Source: Gammaproteobacteria bacterium
GTDB taxonomy: Bacteria > Pseudomonadota > Gammaproteobacteria > BMS3Bbin11
DNA: 35,530 nucleotides
Assembly: GCA_013150915.1 (NCBI GenBank)
Contig: JAADJE010000094.1
Span: forward strand, 18,489 to 54,018
Direction of reading: 5' to 3'
The stretch's first letter is position 1. Each line of letters opens with the position of its first letter. Shown piece by piece: positions 8,621-18,660 of the stretch. A model generated the notes under the pieces. The model saw nothing but the letters and a program-made list of their open reading frames with translations, was not told where the DNA came from and made no database searches. The position numbers and the translations under genes were made by a program.

Positions 8621-9820
8621 CTAGTTGATTCGGTCAAGTCCACGTTTAAGATCTTTTTTCAGATCATCAACATCTTCCAGACCAATAGAGAGTCTCAGCA
8701 GATTCTCAAACACCCCCATCTCCTGCCTTTGATCGACAGTCAGACGCCCGTGTGTCGTTGTTGCAGGGTGGGTGATGGTTGATTTCGTATCACCCAGATT
8801 GGCAGTAATTGAAAATAACTTCGTACTATCAATTACTGTCCAGGCCTCATTGCGCCCACCTTTAACCTGAAAGGCAAGGACACCTGCCGCCGCACTTTGT
8901 TGACGCTGTGCAAGGGCATGCTGAGGATGCGATGAAAGATCGGGGTAAAAGACGCGCTCAACCGATGGCTGTGCCTCCAGCCAGCTTGCCACCTTTAGGG
9001 CGTACTGGCTATGTGCCTGCATTCTAATCGACAGTGTTTCCAGACCCTTCAATTGTACCCAGGCATTGAATGGACTAAGTGACGGGCCGGCACTGCGAAG
9101 AAAACTATAGACGCTTTCACCCACCTGCTCTTTATTACCAACTACAGCCCCACCCATGGTTCTGCCCTGGCCATCAATATATTTTGTTGAAGAATGGACA
9201 ACCACATCAGCACCCAGTTTTAGTGGCTGCTGAAGTACCGGCGTACAGAATGTGTTATCGACCACCAATAAGGCCTTATTATCATGGGCTATTTTCGCTA
9301 CTGCACTGATATCAGATACATTACAAAGTGGATTGGACGGGGTTTCCAAAAATAGCATTTTAGTTTTGACCTGGATCGCATCTTCCCATTGAGAGAGATC
9401 TGTCGAATCCACATAAGTGAAACTGAGATCAAACCGCGCCAGAATATTGTTGAACAGGATAACAGTTGAACCAAACAGGTCGCGACCAGCAACCACATGA
9501 TCACCGGCATTCAGAAGACCCATACAAACAGCAACGATAGCACTCATACCCGTTGCTGTTGCAACGCAGCACTCCCCCCCTTCCATCGCAGCCAGCCTTT
9601 CTTCAAAGGTACGTACTGTTGGATTGGTGAAGCGGGAATATATATTACCTTTCGCTTCACCTGAGAACGTTGCCGCGGCCTCAGCGGCATTTTTGAACAC
9701 GTAGCTTGATGTCAGGAATATAGGATCAGAATGTTCTCCTTCCTGAGAACGAACCTGGCCTGTACGAACCGCACGGGTCGCTATCTTATAATCAGAATTG
9801 TCATCATCATTAACAGACAT
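8621..9820 (-). CDS. metZ: O-succinylhomoserine sulfhydrylase
   Basis: PLP enzyme of the Cys/Met metabolism family that makes homocysteine directly from O-succinylhomoserine and sulfide. The 399 residues begin with the MetZ-type pattern YKIATRAVRTGQVRSQEGEH and SDPIFLTSSYVF. PLP contacts are visible in ATATGMSAI, ETPSNPLCNVSDI, VVDNTFCTPVLQQP and the Schiff-base lysine segment SSTKYIDGQGR (about residue 210). The assignment over cystathionine gamma-synthase rests on this sequence style and on the position directly after purF, where metZ is usual in gammaproteobacteria. The ATG is preceded by AAGGGG at good spacing. Confidence 0.93.
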   Translation of the reverse strand: MSVNDDDNSDYKIATRAVRTGQVRSQEGEHSDPIFLTSSYVFKNAAEAAATFSGEAKGNIYSRFTNPTVRTFEERLAAMEGGECCVATATGMSAIVAVCMGLLNAGDHVVAGRDLFGSTVILFNNILARFDLSFTYVDSTDLSQWEDAIQVKTKMLFLETPSNPLCNVSDISAVAKIAHDNKALLVVDNTFCTPVLQQPLKLGADVVVHSSTKYIDGQGRTMGGAVVGNKEQVGESVYSFLRSAGPSLSPFNAWVQLKGLETLSIRMQAHSQYALKVASWLEAQPSVERVFYPDLSSHPQHALAQRQQSAAAGVLAFQVKGGRNEAWTVIDSTKLFSITANLGDTKSTITHPATTTHGRLTVDQRQEMGVFENLLRLSIGLEDVDDLKKDLKRGLDRIN

Positions 9821-9901
9821 CAGGGCCCCTTTACTAATTCTGGGTAGATCAGGACGATTTGGGATGTAAGGTGAATATTCATAGATTAACAGAGTTGTCC
9901 C

Positions 9902-11407
9902 TCAGTCGGTAAAACTCAGTTCCGTTTGTCTGGCATTATTTTCCTTTTTACGGGCCTTATCATTACGTAGCTGGTTAATCATCTCAAGATAATTATTATC
10001 GATATCACCGGTGATATACTCACCACTGAAACACGATGTATCAAACTGCGTAATTTCTTTGTTGCCTTTATGCGCGGCCTTGATCAGATCATTCAGGTCA
10101 AGGTAGATAAGTTTGTCTGCGCCAATCTTATTACAGATTTCCTGTGAATCACGATTATGTGCAACCAGTTCTGAAGGTGATGGCATATCTATGCCGTAAA
10201 CATTCGGGTACCTGACAGGCGGCGCAGCGGAAGCAAAATAAACACGTTTAGCACCGGCATCTCTTGCCATTTTTATAATCTGACTGGAAGTGGTGCCTCG
10301 TACAATCGAGTCATCAACCAGCAGGACATTCTTGCCCTTAAATTCAAGATTAATCGGGTTAAGTTTTCTTTTAACAGAACGTTTGCGCTCTTCCTGGCCT
10401 GGCATGATAAAAGTCCTGCCTATATAACGGTTTTTGATAAACCCCTCGCGATAAGTCACCTTTAATTGTTTGGCCAACTGGATGGCTGATGTCCGGCTGG
10501 TATCTGGAATTGGAATTACCACATCAATCTTTGTATCTATCCATTCACGTTTGATTTTTTTCCCCAGATAGACACCCGTACGCAAACGGGTTTTGTGGAC
10601 TGAGATTCCATCGATTAGTGAATCAGGGCGCGCCATATAGACGAATTCAAAGATACAGGGGGATGTCTGAGTTTTCTCGGCACACTGTTGTGTATGGATA
10701 GTCCCCCGCATATCAATAAAAATAGCTTCCCCCGGTGCGACATCACTTACGACATCATACGCTAGCACGTCCAGTGCTACACTTTCTGAAGCGACTATAT
10801 GTTCTGGTCCTTTCGGCGTGTTACGGCTGCCGTAGATCAGTGGGCGAATTCCGTGTGGGTCGCGAAAGGCAAGTATACCCTGCCCCACAATCAAAGCCAC
10901 CACAGCATAGGCGCCCCTGACACGTTTGTGTACGGCAGAAACTGCCTTAAAAATATCTTGCGGCCCGAACTGAAGACTGGAAGATTGATACAGTTCATGC
11001 GCAAAAATATTCAGCAGTACTTCAGAGTCAGAATTAGTATTGAGGTGGCGCAGATCATCCCGAAACAGTTCCTTCTGCAACTCCATGGCATTGGTCAGGT
11101 TCCCGTTATGGCCTAGCGCCACACCGAATGGAGAATTGACATAAAAGGGTTGTGCTTCTGAACGTGAATCACATCCAGCAGTAGGATATCTGACATGCCC
11201 GATTCCCATGTTTCCTTCCAGACCCAACATATGTCGAGTATGAAAAACATCACGAACCAGCCCATTATCCTTGCGCATACACAAACGATCGCCATCACTG
11301 GTCACAATACCTGCGGCATCCTGACCACGGTGTTGTAATACAGTTAACCCGTCATAGAGGGACTGATTAACACTCTCCTGGGCAAAAATCCCGATTATCC
11401 CACACAT
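9902..11407 (-). CDS. purF: Amidophosphoribosyltransferase
   Basis: First committed enzyme of purine synthesis, transferring glutamine amide nitrogen to PRPP. The N-terminal nucleophile cysteine is residue 2 ([11 protein letters not shown]), so there is no propeptide, as in the E. coli type. The glutaminase domain includes [11 protein letters not shown] and GHNGNLTNA. The PRPP-binding loop [14 protein letters not shown] is at about residues 363-376. The 501 residues are full length. It lies between cvpA and metZ on the same strand, the standard cvpA-purF-metZ order. Confidence 0.97.
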   Translation of the reverse strand: MCGIIGIFAQESVNQSLYDGLTVLQHRGQDAAGIVTSDGDRLCMRKDNGLVRDVFHTRHMLGLEGNMGIGHVRYPTAGCDSRSEAQPFYVNSPFGVALGHNGNLTNAMELQKELFRDDLRHLNTNSDSEVLLNIFAHELYQSSSLQFGPQDIFKAVSAVHKRVRGAYAVVALIVGQGILAFRDPHGIRPLIYGSRNTPKGPEHIVASESVALDVLAYDVVSDVAPGEAIFIDMRGTIHTQQCAEKTQTSPCIFEFVYMARPDSLIDGISVHKTRLRTGVYLGKKIKREWIDTKIDVVIPIPDTSRTSAIQLAKQLKVTYREGFIKNRYIGRTFIMPGQEERKRSVKRKLNPINLEFKGKNVLLVDDSIVRGTTSSQIIKMARDAGAKRVYFASAAPPVRYPNVYGIDMPSPSELVAHNRDSQEICNKIGADKLIYLDLNDLIKAAHKGNKEITQFDTSCFSGEYITGDIDNNYLEMINQLRNDKARKKENNARQTELSFTD

Positions 11408-11469
11408 CTCACATCACTCTCGGCTAGGCTGAAACATGAACGAAGAACAAGGCTGCTGAACAGGGTATA

Positions 11470-11967
11470 TCATACCTTCTGTCCAAAAAATCGCGAAACT
11501 TCAGACGGCATTGTTGACATGCCATAGGCGGCAAGCAATAGAAAATACTCCTTCAATGTAGAGCCAAGCCACCAACTCTCTTTGGCAAACTGCGTGGATT
11601 GGATCAGTATTACCAAAATAGCAACAATGATAACACCGCGTAGCAAACCAAAGATCATACCCAGTGTCCTGTCCATGCCTTTCAAAGGGGATTGGTTCAT
11701 GACTTTACTTATAAAAAATGAAATCAGGGCAAACAAAAGCAGAGACAGGAGGAATATTAGGATAAAAGCAGCCGCTTTGCGTACGTCAGCAGACTGAATG
11801 ACCGAGTCAAATACAGAAGCGAATACATTGGCAAATCGCCATGCAAGCCATGCAGATACTATCCAACCGACCAGAGACATTATTTCGCGCACAAGGCCAC
11901 GGAATACACCGATAAGGCCAGATGTAATGATTATAGCAATGATAATAATGTCAAGAATATTTAACAC
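11470..11967 (-). CDS. cvpA: CvpA family membrane protein (colicin V production)
   Basis: Small integral inner-membrane protein of 165 residues with about four hydrophobic segments: ILDIIIIAIIITSGLIGVF, VGWIVSAWLAWRFANVF, AAAFILIFLLSLLLFALISF and GLLRGVIIVAILVILIQ. The conserved pattern GLVREIMSLVGWI and the RTLGMIFGLLRGVI segment fit CvpA. The start must be GTG at 11967, because no in-frame ATG is available there; the ribosome site is weak and it may be coupled to dedD 15 bp upstream. In E. coli it is needed for colicin V export; its cellular role remains poorly defined. Confidence 0.92.
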   Translation of the reverse strand: MLNILDIIIIAIIITSGLIGVFRGLVREIMSLVGWIVSAWLAWRFANVFASVFDSVIQSADVRKAAAFILIFLLSLLLFALISFFISKVMNQSPLKGMDRTLGMIFGLLRGVIIVAILVILIQSTQFAKESWWLGSTLKEYFLLLAAYGMSTMPSEVSRFFGQKV

Positions 11968-11982
11968 ATTCGTTATTGTCTG

Positions 11983-12663
11983 TTAGGATTTATTTTTAAC
12001 AATGATTCCACGCTGCCGTATTTTATGCTGTAGTCTGTCCTGCATTTTCTCAGCAGATTCACGGTTCTTAAATGGCCCTATCCAGACCTTTGTCACTGTT
12101 CCCCTACTGGTTTTCACTTTAACTGACTTTGCAGCAAATCCTTTCTTTTTCAGTGTAGAAACCTTTTTATTTGCATTTGCAGATTGTGAAAATACCCCAA
12201 CCTGAAGTATCCAGCCACCGACAGGCACGTTTTTAGAAGATTTTTTTGTTGTTGAGCGCCGGGGTTCAGACTGTGTCGCTGCTGATTTTTTTGCAGGGGC
12301 CTTTACTGTTCTTTTAGGCGGCACAACAGGGCTGACAACTGGCTTGGCCGTAGGCTTAAGCCGTGCTGAAGACTTTTTGCTATTATTTTTTGTGCCAGAG
12401 CCTTTTGCCTCAGCACCCCTGGCCTTATGTTGTACCACGGCAGAATCTGTTGGTGTAATCGACGAAATACGGGAAACGAAGACCTTCTTTCCCTGATTTG
12501 TTATCTCCATGACTACGTGGTCTTCTGCAGGCACCTCCGTGTCTGGCTTCTTGCTCAGCAACATCGGCAGCAGGACGATGGCAAGCAATATCAACACAAC
12601 CGCCCCTGTCAGGCGATGGCGAGGGTCATAATTCTGGAAATTGTTTTTCGCGGCAACGGACAT
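11983..12663 (-). CDS. dedD: SPOR-domain cell-division protein (DedD-like)
   Basis: Bitopic inner-membrane protein of 226 residues. One membrane segment (LTGAVVLILLAIVLLPMLL, about residues 18-36) follows a short cytoplasmic tail. A lysine-, proline- and alanine-rich linker (about 75-145) comes next, and then a C-terminal SPOR domain (about 147-225: GGWILQVGVFSQSANANKK, KVWIGPFKNRESAEKM). SPOR domains bind denuded peptidoglycan glycans at the division septum. The position between folC and cvpA is the usual one for dedD. Confidence 0.9.
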   Translation of the reverse strand: MSVAAKNNFQNYDPRHRLTGAVVLILLAIVLLPMLLSKKPDTEVPAEDHVVMEITNQGKKVFVSRISSITPTDSAVVQHKARGAEAKGSGTKNNSKKSSARLKPTAKPVVSPVVPPKRTVKAPAKKSAATQSEPRRSTTKKSSKNVPVGGWILQVGVFSQSANANKKVSTLKKKGFAAKSVKVKTSRGTVTKVWIGPFKNRESAEKMQDRLQHKIRQRGIIVKNKS

Positions 12664-12722
12664 ATAATGCCTGGTATCTACGATGTATTAGGGCCTGCTG
12701 TACAAATAGGAAAAAACAGCAG

Positions 12723-14003
12723 TTAGCAACTCGATGACAAGCCGCCAATTATACCACCTACCGTATGAAAAGAGCCAAAAACTACCACCCGATCTTTCTC
12801 TTCAGCTAGCCAACAGGCTTGCTTCCAGGCCTGTTCAACAGTTTCAAATGAGCTGATTGGAGTATTTGCCCCCAGTTTCTTTAACACTGCTTTCAGATAT
12901 TCTGCAGATTCACCTCTGGAAACAGTTAGTCCCGCGACATACCAGTAATCAATAGATGGATATATCCTGGACAGTGATTCATAAATATCTTTATCTTTCA
13001 GCATCGCCACCACAGCATGTGTTTTGCCTGAAACCGGCTGTCCTTTGAGGTTCTCAGTCAACAATTCCATCGAATCGGGATTATGCGCGACATCAAGTAT
13101 TAGCAGTGGTTTTGCAACAACCACTTGAAATCGACCCTTTACCTTAATTGTGGGTAAGACATTCCGTATAGTTTCATCATACACCGGCAGTTGTTTTTGC
13201 AGAGCGGCGAGACACATCAATACTCCTGCAAGATTATTGAATTGTGCCATGCCAAATAAACCCGGTAATGGAAGGGCTGACAGGACAGCCTTCTCCCCTT
13301 GCTGCCAGCACCAGTCAGTCGCCTTAATTTCGTATCGATAATCCTGATGAAGTGAAAAAATTTTGCTTCCCTTTTCATGAGCAATGCGCAACAAAGACTG
13401 CGGTGGCTCCGGGTCAGAAATCACAACAATTTTACCTTCGTGAATTATCCCTGCTTTCTCTGCTCCGATTGCTTCTCGATTATTCCCCAGCCAGGCCGTA
13501 TGATCGATGCCAATACTGGTAATCAGTGCAACATCTGCAGGAAATAGATTTGTTGCATCAAGCCGTCCACCGAGACCGACTTCAAGCAGTATGACATCCA
13601 GCTCATGCTGGAGAAAAATCACAAATGCGGCCAGGGTGGCAAACTCAAAATATGTCAGGGGAATATTAGCACGAGCAGAATTAACGTCTGCAAAAGCTGC
13701 ACACAACTCCTTATCGGCAACAAAAATACCGTCTATGCGAATTCGCTCATTGAAAACAATAAGGTGGGGGGAGGTATAACAGGCCGTGTGGTAGCCGGCA
13801 TGGGTGTAGAAACTTTCCAGTGCAGTAATACTGGAGCCTTTACCGTTGGTTCCAGCGACTGTTATAAGTGGACAGTTAAAAGGCCTGAGTCCAAGCAGAA
13901 TTGCGACCTGTCTTAGCCGATCGAGCCCCAACTCAATCTCGCTAATGTGCTGCACTGAGATAAAATCGAGCCAGCCGGCAAGGTCTCCGGGTGTTTCTGT
14001 CAT
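12723..14003 (-). CDS. folC: Dihydrofolate synthase / folylpolyglutamate synthase
   Basis: Bifunctional ATP-dependent ligase that adds glutamate to dihydropteroate and to folates. It belongs to the Mur ligase fold: the P-loop TVAGTNGKGSSITAL is at about residues 48-62. FATLAAFVIFL, LEVGLGGRLDATN, ITSIGIDHTAWLG and LDVAHNPDSM follow in the correct order. The 426 residues are full length. It is transcribed between accD and dedD, with 33 bp to accD, as in many gammaproteobacteria. Confidence 0.95.
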   Translation of the reverse strand: MTETPGDLAGWLDFISVQHISEIELGLDRLRQVAILLGLRPFNCPLITVAGTNGKGSSITALESFYTHAGYHTACYTSPHLIVFNERIRIDGIFVADKELCAAFADVNSARANIPLTYFEFATLAAFVIFLQHELDVILLEVGLGGRLDATNLFPADVALITSIGIDHTAWLGNNREAIGAEKAGIIHEGKIVVISDPEPPQSLLRIAHEKGSKIFSLHQDYRYEIKATDWCWQQGEKAVLSALPLPGLFGMAQFNNLAGVLMCLAALQKQLPVYDETIRNVLPTIKVKGRFQVVVAKPLLILDVAHNPDSMELLTENLKGQPVSGKTHAVVAMLKDKDIYESLSRIYPSIDYWYVAGLTVSRGESAEYLKAVLKKLGANTPISSFETVEQAWKQACWLAEEKDRVVVFGSFHTVGGIIGGLSSSC

Positions 14004-14036
14004 CAGTATCCGTAACGTGTAACGAAAAACCTGCCG

Positions 14037-14906
14037 TCAGGATACGGCAGCCTTCTTCCCGCTCAGGATACCCAGAATCGAGGCGATTGCTTCGCGTAAA
14101 TCCCGGCGATCCGCAATCAGGTCTATAGCCCCTGTTTCGACTAGAAATTCAGAGCGCTGAAATCCCTCCGGCAAGGTTTCACGTACAGTCTGCTCAATGA
14201 CGCGAGGGCCGGCAAAACCGATCAAGGCCATGGGCTCAGCGATAATCACGTCGCCGAGCATAGCCAGGCTAGCCGAAACACCGCCCATGGTAGGATCAGT
14301 CAATACCGAAATAAAAGGGATACCCCGATGAGACATTCTTCGCAGCACTGCGCTAGTCTTAGCCATCTGCATCAACGAAAACAGGGCCTCCTGCATACGC
14401 GCACCGCCACTGGCAGAGATGCAGATCAGTGGAATATCCTGTTCCATGCAAAGGTCTGCTGCGCGGAGAAACTTTTCACCGACAACCGTACCCATGGACC
14501 CACCCATAAACTCGAATTCAAAGGCTGCAGCAACAATGGGATCACCTTTAAGCTCGCCCTTTATAACGACCAACGCATCGAGTTCATTGGTTCTTTTCTG
14601 TGCTTCAGAAAGGCGATCCCGATATTTTTTCAGATCCCTGAATTTTAGCGGGTCAGTGGCTTTAAGTGAGCTGGCAATTTCCTCCCGGGGGGATTCATCG
14701 AGAAGAATATCCAGACGACGTCTAGCACCTATCCGTAAGTGGTGACCGCATTTTGGGCAGACATCAAGATTTCGTTCCAGTTCCGCCCGATAAAGGACGG
14801 CGCTGCAGGCAGGGCATTTTTTCCACAAACCTTCTGGAATATCTTTTTTGCCAAAGCTGCCGCTGGTTTTAATCTTGGGCGGCAACAGCATTTCAAACCA
14901 GCTCAT
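14037..14906 (-). CDS. accD: Acetyl-CoA carboxylase carboxyltransferase subunit beta
   Basis: Beta subunit of the carboxyltransferase half of acetyl-CoA carboxylase, which makes malonyl-CoA for fatty-acid synthesis with AccA. The N-terminal four-cysteine zinc finger is complete ([14 protein letters not shown], then DVCPKCGHH; about residues 31-55). The crotonase-like core has [44 protein letters not shown] and [12 protein letters not shown]. The 289 residues are full length. A short tandem repeat of TATCCTGAT lies just upstream (about 14917-14934) and, on the coding strand, supplies the AGGATAAG ribosome-site region. Confidence 0.96.
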   Translation of the reverse strand: MSWFEMLLPPKIKTSGSFGKKDIPEGLWKKCPACSAVLYRAELERNLDVCPKCGHHLRIGARRRLDILLDESPREEIASSLKATDPLKFRDLKKYRDRLSEAQKRTNELDALVVIKGELKGDPIVAAAFEFEFMGGSMGTVVGEKFLRAADLCMEQDIPLICISASGGARMQEALFSLMQMAKTSAVLRRMSHRGIPFISVLTDPTMGGVSASLAMLGDVIIAEPMALIGFAGPRVIEQTVRETLPEGFQRSEFLVETGAIDLIADRRDLREAIASILGILSGKKAAVS

Positions 14907-14963
14907 CTATCTTATCCTGATTATCCTGATTATTTACCAATCTGAACGTTTTTTAGCCACTAT

Positions 14964-15774
14964 TCAGCTTGTCTGTGCGTCAAGTGCATCGCGAACAGTA
15001 CGCAGAAAATCACTGACTGCCTTGATCACGGATTGTCTATCGCCATCAAAGTCTTCCATCATCCTGACAACAGCACTGCCGATTACGACGGCATCCGCAA
15101 ATTCAGCAATCTTGACGGCGCGTTCAGGGCTGTTTATGCCAAATCCTACAGCAACTGGCAAGTTTGTATGTTGCCGTATTTCTTTGATCCTTGTCTATCT
15201 CACCATAATCCAGTGCTGCCGACCCAGTGACACCGCGTATAGACACATAGTAGACGAAACCACGCGCCTCCAGTGAGACAATTTCCATACGCTGGGGCGT
15301 TGATGTGGGTGCCAGTAAATAAACGGGATCTATGTCTCTCTGGTAAAGTAACTCATTGAATTCACAGGCTTCTTCGGGTGGTAGATCAACAAGCAGCAGA
15401 CCATCGAGTCCTGAAAGCTTTGCAGCATCTGCAAACTCCCCATAACCCATGGCTTCAACAGGATTCAGGTACCCCATAAAGATGATAGGCGTCGTTTCGT
15501 CTACCTGACGAAATTGTTTCACCGTATCCAGCACATCATGCAAACTCGTATTATGCGCCAATGCACGTTGATTTGCCTTCTGAATGACCGGACCATCGGC
15601 CATCGGATCCGAGAACGGAATGCCCAGTTCAATCAGATCAGCACCTGCATCGACCATCGCATGCATTAAGGGAAGCGTAATATCTGAAACCGGATCACCA
15701 GCGGTAACAAAGGGAATCAGACCTTTTCTACCTTTTTCTCTGAGTGCTTCAAAACACCTTTCTATCCGCGACAT
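14964..15774 (-). pseudogene. trpA: Tryptophan synthase alpha subunit, broken by a +1 frameshift
   Basis: TrpA cleaves indole-3-glycerol phosphate and passes indole to TrpB. The 5' part (from ATG 15774) carries [19 protein letters not shown] with the catalytic Glu and Asp, and [27 protein letters not shown] and [17 protein letters not shown]. It then runs out of frame and stops at 15124. The conserved C-terminal part continues in another frame as [27 protein letters not shown] and so on, down to 14964. Removing one base near 15186-15192 (for example one of the two C at 15189-15190) restores a protein of about 269 residues, the normal TrpA length. Everything else looks intact, so a sequencing or assembly error is as likely as a real mutation. 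ATG overlaps the trpB stop by one base. Confidence 0.9.
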
Positions 15775-16970
15775 CAGATTTCCACTCCATCAATCTTCGC
15801 TATGGTCTGGATATCCTTGTCGCCACGTCCGGATAAATTGATTATCATAATCCCGTCTTTCCCCAGTTCCGGCGCCAGTTTTCGTGCATAGGCAATGGCA
15901 TGACTGGACTCCAATGCAGGAATAATTCCTTCCAGGCCTGTGATGTCATGAAATCCAGCCATCGCGTCGTCATCGGATGCGGCAACGTAGTTGACTCGCC
16001 CTATCTCTTTTAACCAGGCGTGTTCGGGACCAACACCCGGATAATCGAGACCAGCACTGATAGAATGAGTCTCGATAATCTGTCCGTTAACATCTCCCAT
16101 TAAATAGGTTCTATTGCCGTGCAGAACACCGACCCTGCCTTTGCATAAAGGTGCAGCATGGTGCCCCGTCTCTAAACCATCGCCAGCAGCTTCGACGCCA
16201 ACCATAGCGACGGCTTCATCATCGATAAAGGGATAGAACAGTCCGATCGCATTGGATCCACCGCCAACACAGGCAACGAGTGCGTCCGGTAAACGACCGG
16301 CCTGTTCCAGTATCTGCTGACGCGCCTCCCTGCCGATGATGGACTGAAAATCACGTACCATGACTGGATAGGGATGCGGACCTGCAACAGTACCAATGAT
16401 ATAGAAAGTATCCTCGACATTAGTCACCCAGTCGCGCATGGCCTCGTTGAGTGCATCTTTTAATGTACGAGACCCGGATTCCACCGTAACAACAGATGCA
16501 CCGAGCAACTTCATCCGGTAAACATTGGGAGCCTGGCGCTCGATATCATCAGCCCCCATATAGACCACACACTCAAGTCCCAGACGCGCCGCGACTGTAG
16601 CCGTTGCTACCCCGTGCTGCCCCGCGCCCGTTTCAGCAATGATGCGGGTCTTGCCCAGCTTTTGTGCCAACAGCGCCTGGCCGATAGTATTATTTATTTT
16701 ATGTGCGCCCGTATGGTTCAGATCTTCTCTTTTTAGATAGATCTGAGCACCGTATTCTCTACTCAAACCTGCGGCATAATAGAGCGGAGAGGGCCGGCCG
16801 ACATAATGTTTCAGATCCTTATCAAGCTCCTGCAGAAAATCAGGATCCTGCATATATTTCTCATAGGCCTGTGTTAATTCCTGTAGCGGACGCATCAATG
16901 TTTCGGCGACAAAAATACCCCCATAGCGGCCAAAGTGACCATTTTTATCCGGCATGGAATAGGCTGTCAT
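15774..16970 (-). CDS. trpB: Tryptophan synthase beta subunit
   Basis: PLP enzyme that joins indole and serine to make tryptophan, in an alpha2beta2 complex with TrpA. The 398 residues are full length. The Schiff-base lysine lies in [17 protein letters not shown] (about residue 90). [12 protein letters not shown], the phosphate loop [28 protein letters not shown] and the C-terminal [11 protein letters not shown] are all present. The stop codon shares one base with the trpA start (TGATG), so translation is coupled. A 202-bp spacer separates it from trpF and may hold a separate promoter, but I see no convincing -35/-10 pair there. Confidence 0.97.
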   Translation of the reverse strand: MTAYSMPDKNGHFGRYGGIFVAETLMRPLQELTQAYEKYMQDPDFLQELDKDLKHYVGRPSPLYYAAGLSREYGAQIYLKREDLNHTGAHKINNTIGQALLAQKLGKTRIIAETGAGQHGVATATVAARLGLECVVYMGADDIERQAPNVYRMKLLGASVVTVESGSRTLKDALNEAMRDWVTNVEDTFYIIGTVAGPHPYPVMVRDFQSIIGREARQQILEQAGRLPDALVACVGGGSNAIGLFYPFIDDEAVAMVGVEAAGDGLETGHHAAPLCKGRVGVLHGNRTYLMGDVNGQIIETHSISAGLDYPGVGPEHAWLKEIGRVNYVAASDDDAMAGFHDITGLEGIIPALESSHAIAYARKLAPELGKDGIMIINLSGRGDKDIQTIAKIDGVEI

Positions 16971-17172
16971 GTAAAAACCTGTCGTTTGTTACGAACTGAG
17001 TAGTGTATCCAGACAACAAACCAGGGTGAGCAGATACACGGGACTATGCGAACGGCTGATTTTACCGATCTTTTGAGTTTATTGCATCCACATGGCTTTT
17101 AAAATACACGGCCGCAGAATTAAATACAAAAAGTCAAAACCTGCTTATCGCAGTGACTCTGTGGTGAATATT

Positions 17173-17799
17173 TTATTTTTCAGCACACTTAACCGCACGC
17201 ACGAACTGTTCGATTTTGTAGGCATCTTTTTTACCAGGAGACTCTTCCACGCCACTACTGACATCAACGGCCCAGGGTTGCACCCTGGATATCGCTATTG
17301 CAACATTTTTCGGATTCAGGCCCCCTGCCAGAATGACGGGTAATGGTAAGTTATCAGGGATCAACCCCCAGTCAAAAACTTCCCCCGTTCCACCGCTTGT
17401 GCCTTTTTTGTAGCTGTCCAGCAATATCCCCCTGGCTGATGCGTACTGCTGGCATAAACTGGCCAGGTCCGTCTCCCTCTTCACCCTGACCACTTTGATA
17501 TAGGGACGGTCAAAGCGGCTACAAAAGGCCTCATCTTCTTCACCATGAAACTGTAGCAAATCCAGCTGTACACGGGACAGCACCTGATTGACTTCCTGCT
17601 CACTGCTGTTCACAAATAAACCCACTGTGCTGATAAAAGGGGGCAAACTGGAAACAATTTCCATGGCGGAGTCTGGTGTCACAATACGTGGACTTTTGGC
17701 GTAGAACAGCATCCCAATAGCATCCACACCGGCATTACAGGCTTTATTTGCATCGGCAACGCTGCATATCCCACATACTTTTATGCGTGTTTTAGTCAT
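17173..17799 (-). CDS. trpF: Phosphoribosylanthranilate isomerase
   Basis: Carries out the Amadori rearrangement of N-(5-phosphoribosyl)anthranilate in tryptophan synthesis. The 208-residue TIM barrel starts with RIKVCGICSVADA, holding the catalytic cysteine. It also has AIGMLFYAKSPRIV, VGLFVNSSEQEV, LLQFHGEEDEAFC, the catalytic Asp in ILLDSYKKGTSGGTGEVFDW, and LAGGLNPKNV, PWAVDVSSGVEESPGKKD for phosphate binding. Its ATG overlaps the truA stop by four bases (ATGA), implying coupled translation. The rest of the pathway (trpEGDC) is not in the window. Confidence 0.96.
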   Translation of the reverse strand: MTKTRIKVCGICSVADANKACNAGVDAIGMLFYAKSPRIVTPDSAMEIVSSLPPFISTVGLFVNSSEQEVNQVLSRVQLDLLQFHGEEDEAFCSRFDRPYIKVVRVKRETDLASLCQQYASARGILLDSYKKGTSGGTGEVFDWGLIPDNLPLPVILAGGLNPKNVAIAISRVQPWAVDVSSGVEESPGKKDAYKIEQFVRAVKCAEK

Positions 17800-18581
17800 A
17801 AACCAAACAGTCCCATCGTATTTTTTACAGAGGGTATGTGGAATTCCTCAGGATATATAATTGCGTTCAAATACAGACCATCGGGTGATGCCGTCACGCC
17901 ACCGTAGGTTCTATCTTCTGATGCGAGCACTTCTGCTGACCAGTCAGGATCTTTTTCACCGGCCCCTATACTACACAATACCCCTGCAATATTTCTAATC
18001 ATATGATGAAGGAATCCATCGGCTCTTGCATTAATAACGACAAACTGACCTGCACGTTCAATAGATAATTCACGCAAATCACGAATCGGAGATTTAGCCT
18101 GGCAAGCAAGTGCGCGATAGGCGTTAAAATTATGGCAGCCTAATAAATGTCTTGCAGCCTCTTTCATCCGTCCTACGTCGAGTGGTCTATATTCCCAGCT
18201 CACCTTGCTATGAAGGATTGCTGGACGCTCGTGGCGATTAAGTATGATATATCGATAACGACGCTCAATTGCTGAAAAACGTGCATGAAAATCATCCCTG
18301 ACATGCTTTGCCCATAATATTGTCACATTATCAGCCAGGTAACGTGACGTGCCTCTCACCCATGAAAAATCGCTTCGTATAACATCCGTTTCAAAATGGA
18401 CTACTTGCCCGGTAGCATGTACACCCGTATCAGTTCTTCCCGCCGTAATGACACGAATCGGACTGTTGGCAATTTTTGACAAAGCCACTTCGACAGCATT
18501 CTGCACTGTTTCTACACCTTGCTGATATTGCCAGCCGCAGTAGGATGAGCCATCGTATTCAATACCCAGTGCAATTCTCAT
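17796..18581 (-). CDS. truA: tRNA pseudouridine(38-40) synthase
   Basis: Isomerises uridines 38, 39 and 40 in the anticodon stem of many tRNAs. The 261 residues contain the catalytic aspartate in AGRTDTGVHATGQVVHF (about residues 47-63), the N-terminal RIALGIEYDGSSYCGWQYQQ, and HNFNAYRALACQAKSPIRDL. The HHMIRNIAGVLCSIGAGE segment completes the active-site fold. It lies between the EcfT-like gene and trpF, consistent with the common fimV-truA-trpF order. Confidence 0.96.
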   Translation of the reverse strand: MRIALGIEYDGSSYCGWQYQQGVETVQNAVEVALSKIANSPIRVITAGRTDTGVHATGQVVHFETDVIRSDFSWVRGTSRYLADNVTILWAKHVRDDFHARFSAIERRYRYIILNRHERPAILHSKVSWEYRPLDVGRMKEAARHLLGCHNFNAYRALACQAKSPIRDLRELSIERAGQFVVINARADGFLHHMIRNIAGVLCSIGAGEKDPDWSAEVLASEDRTYGGVTASPDGLYLNAIIYPEEFHIPSVKNTMGLFGL

Positions 18582-18635
18582 TATTAATTTGCCTCGATGC
18601 CAGGCCTTTCTATATCACAGTCGGACATATCCAGA

Positions 18636-18660
18636 ATTCATAGGAGGCCCCCCTATGAAT
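18636..18660 (-). other. Nine-bp stem-loop over the end of the EcfT-like gene
   Basis: ATTCATAGG (18636-18644) and CCTATGAAT (18652-18660) form a perfect nine-bp stem with a seven-base loop. The stem spans the stop codon of the upstream gene (18653-18655). No T-run follows on the transcribed strand, so it is not a standard terminator. It may affect mRNA stability or the level of truA downstream. Confidence 0.45.
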
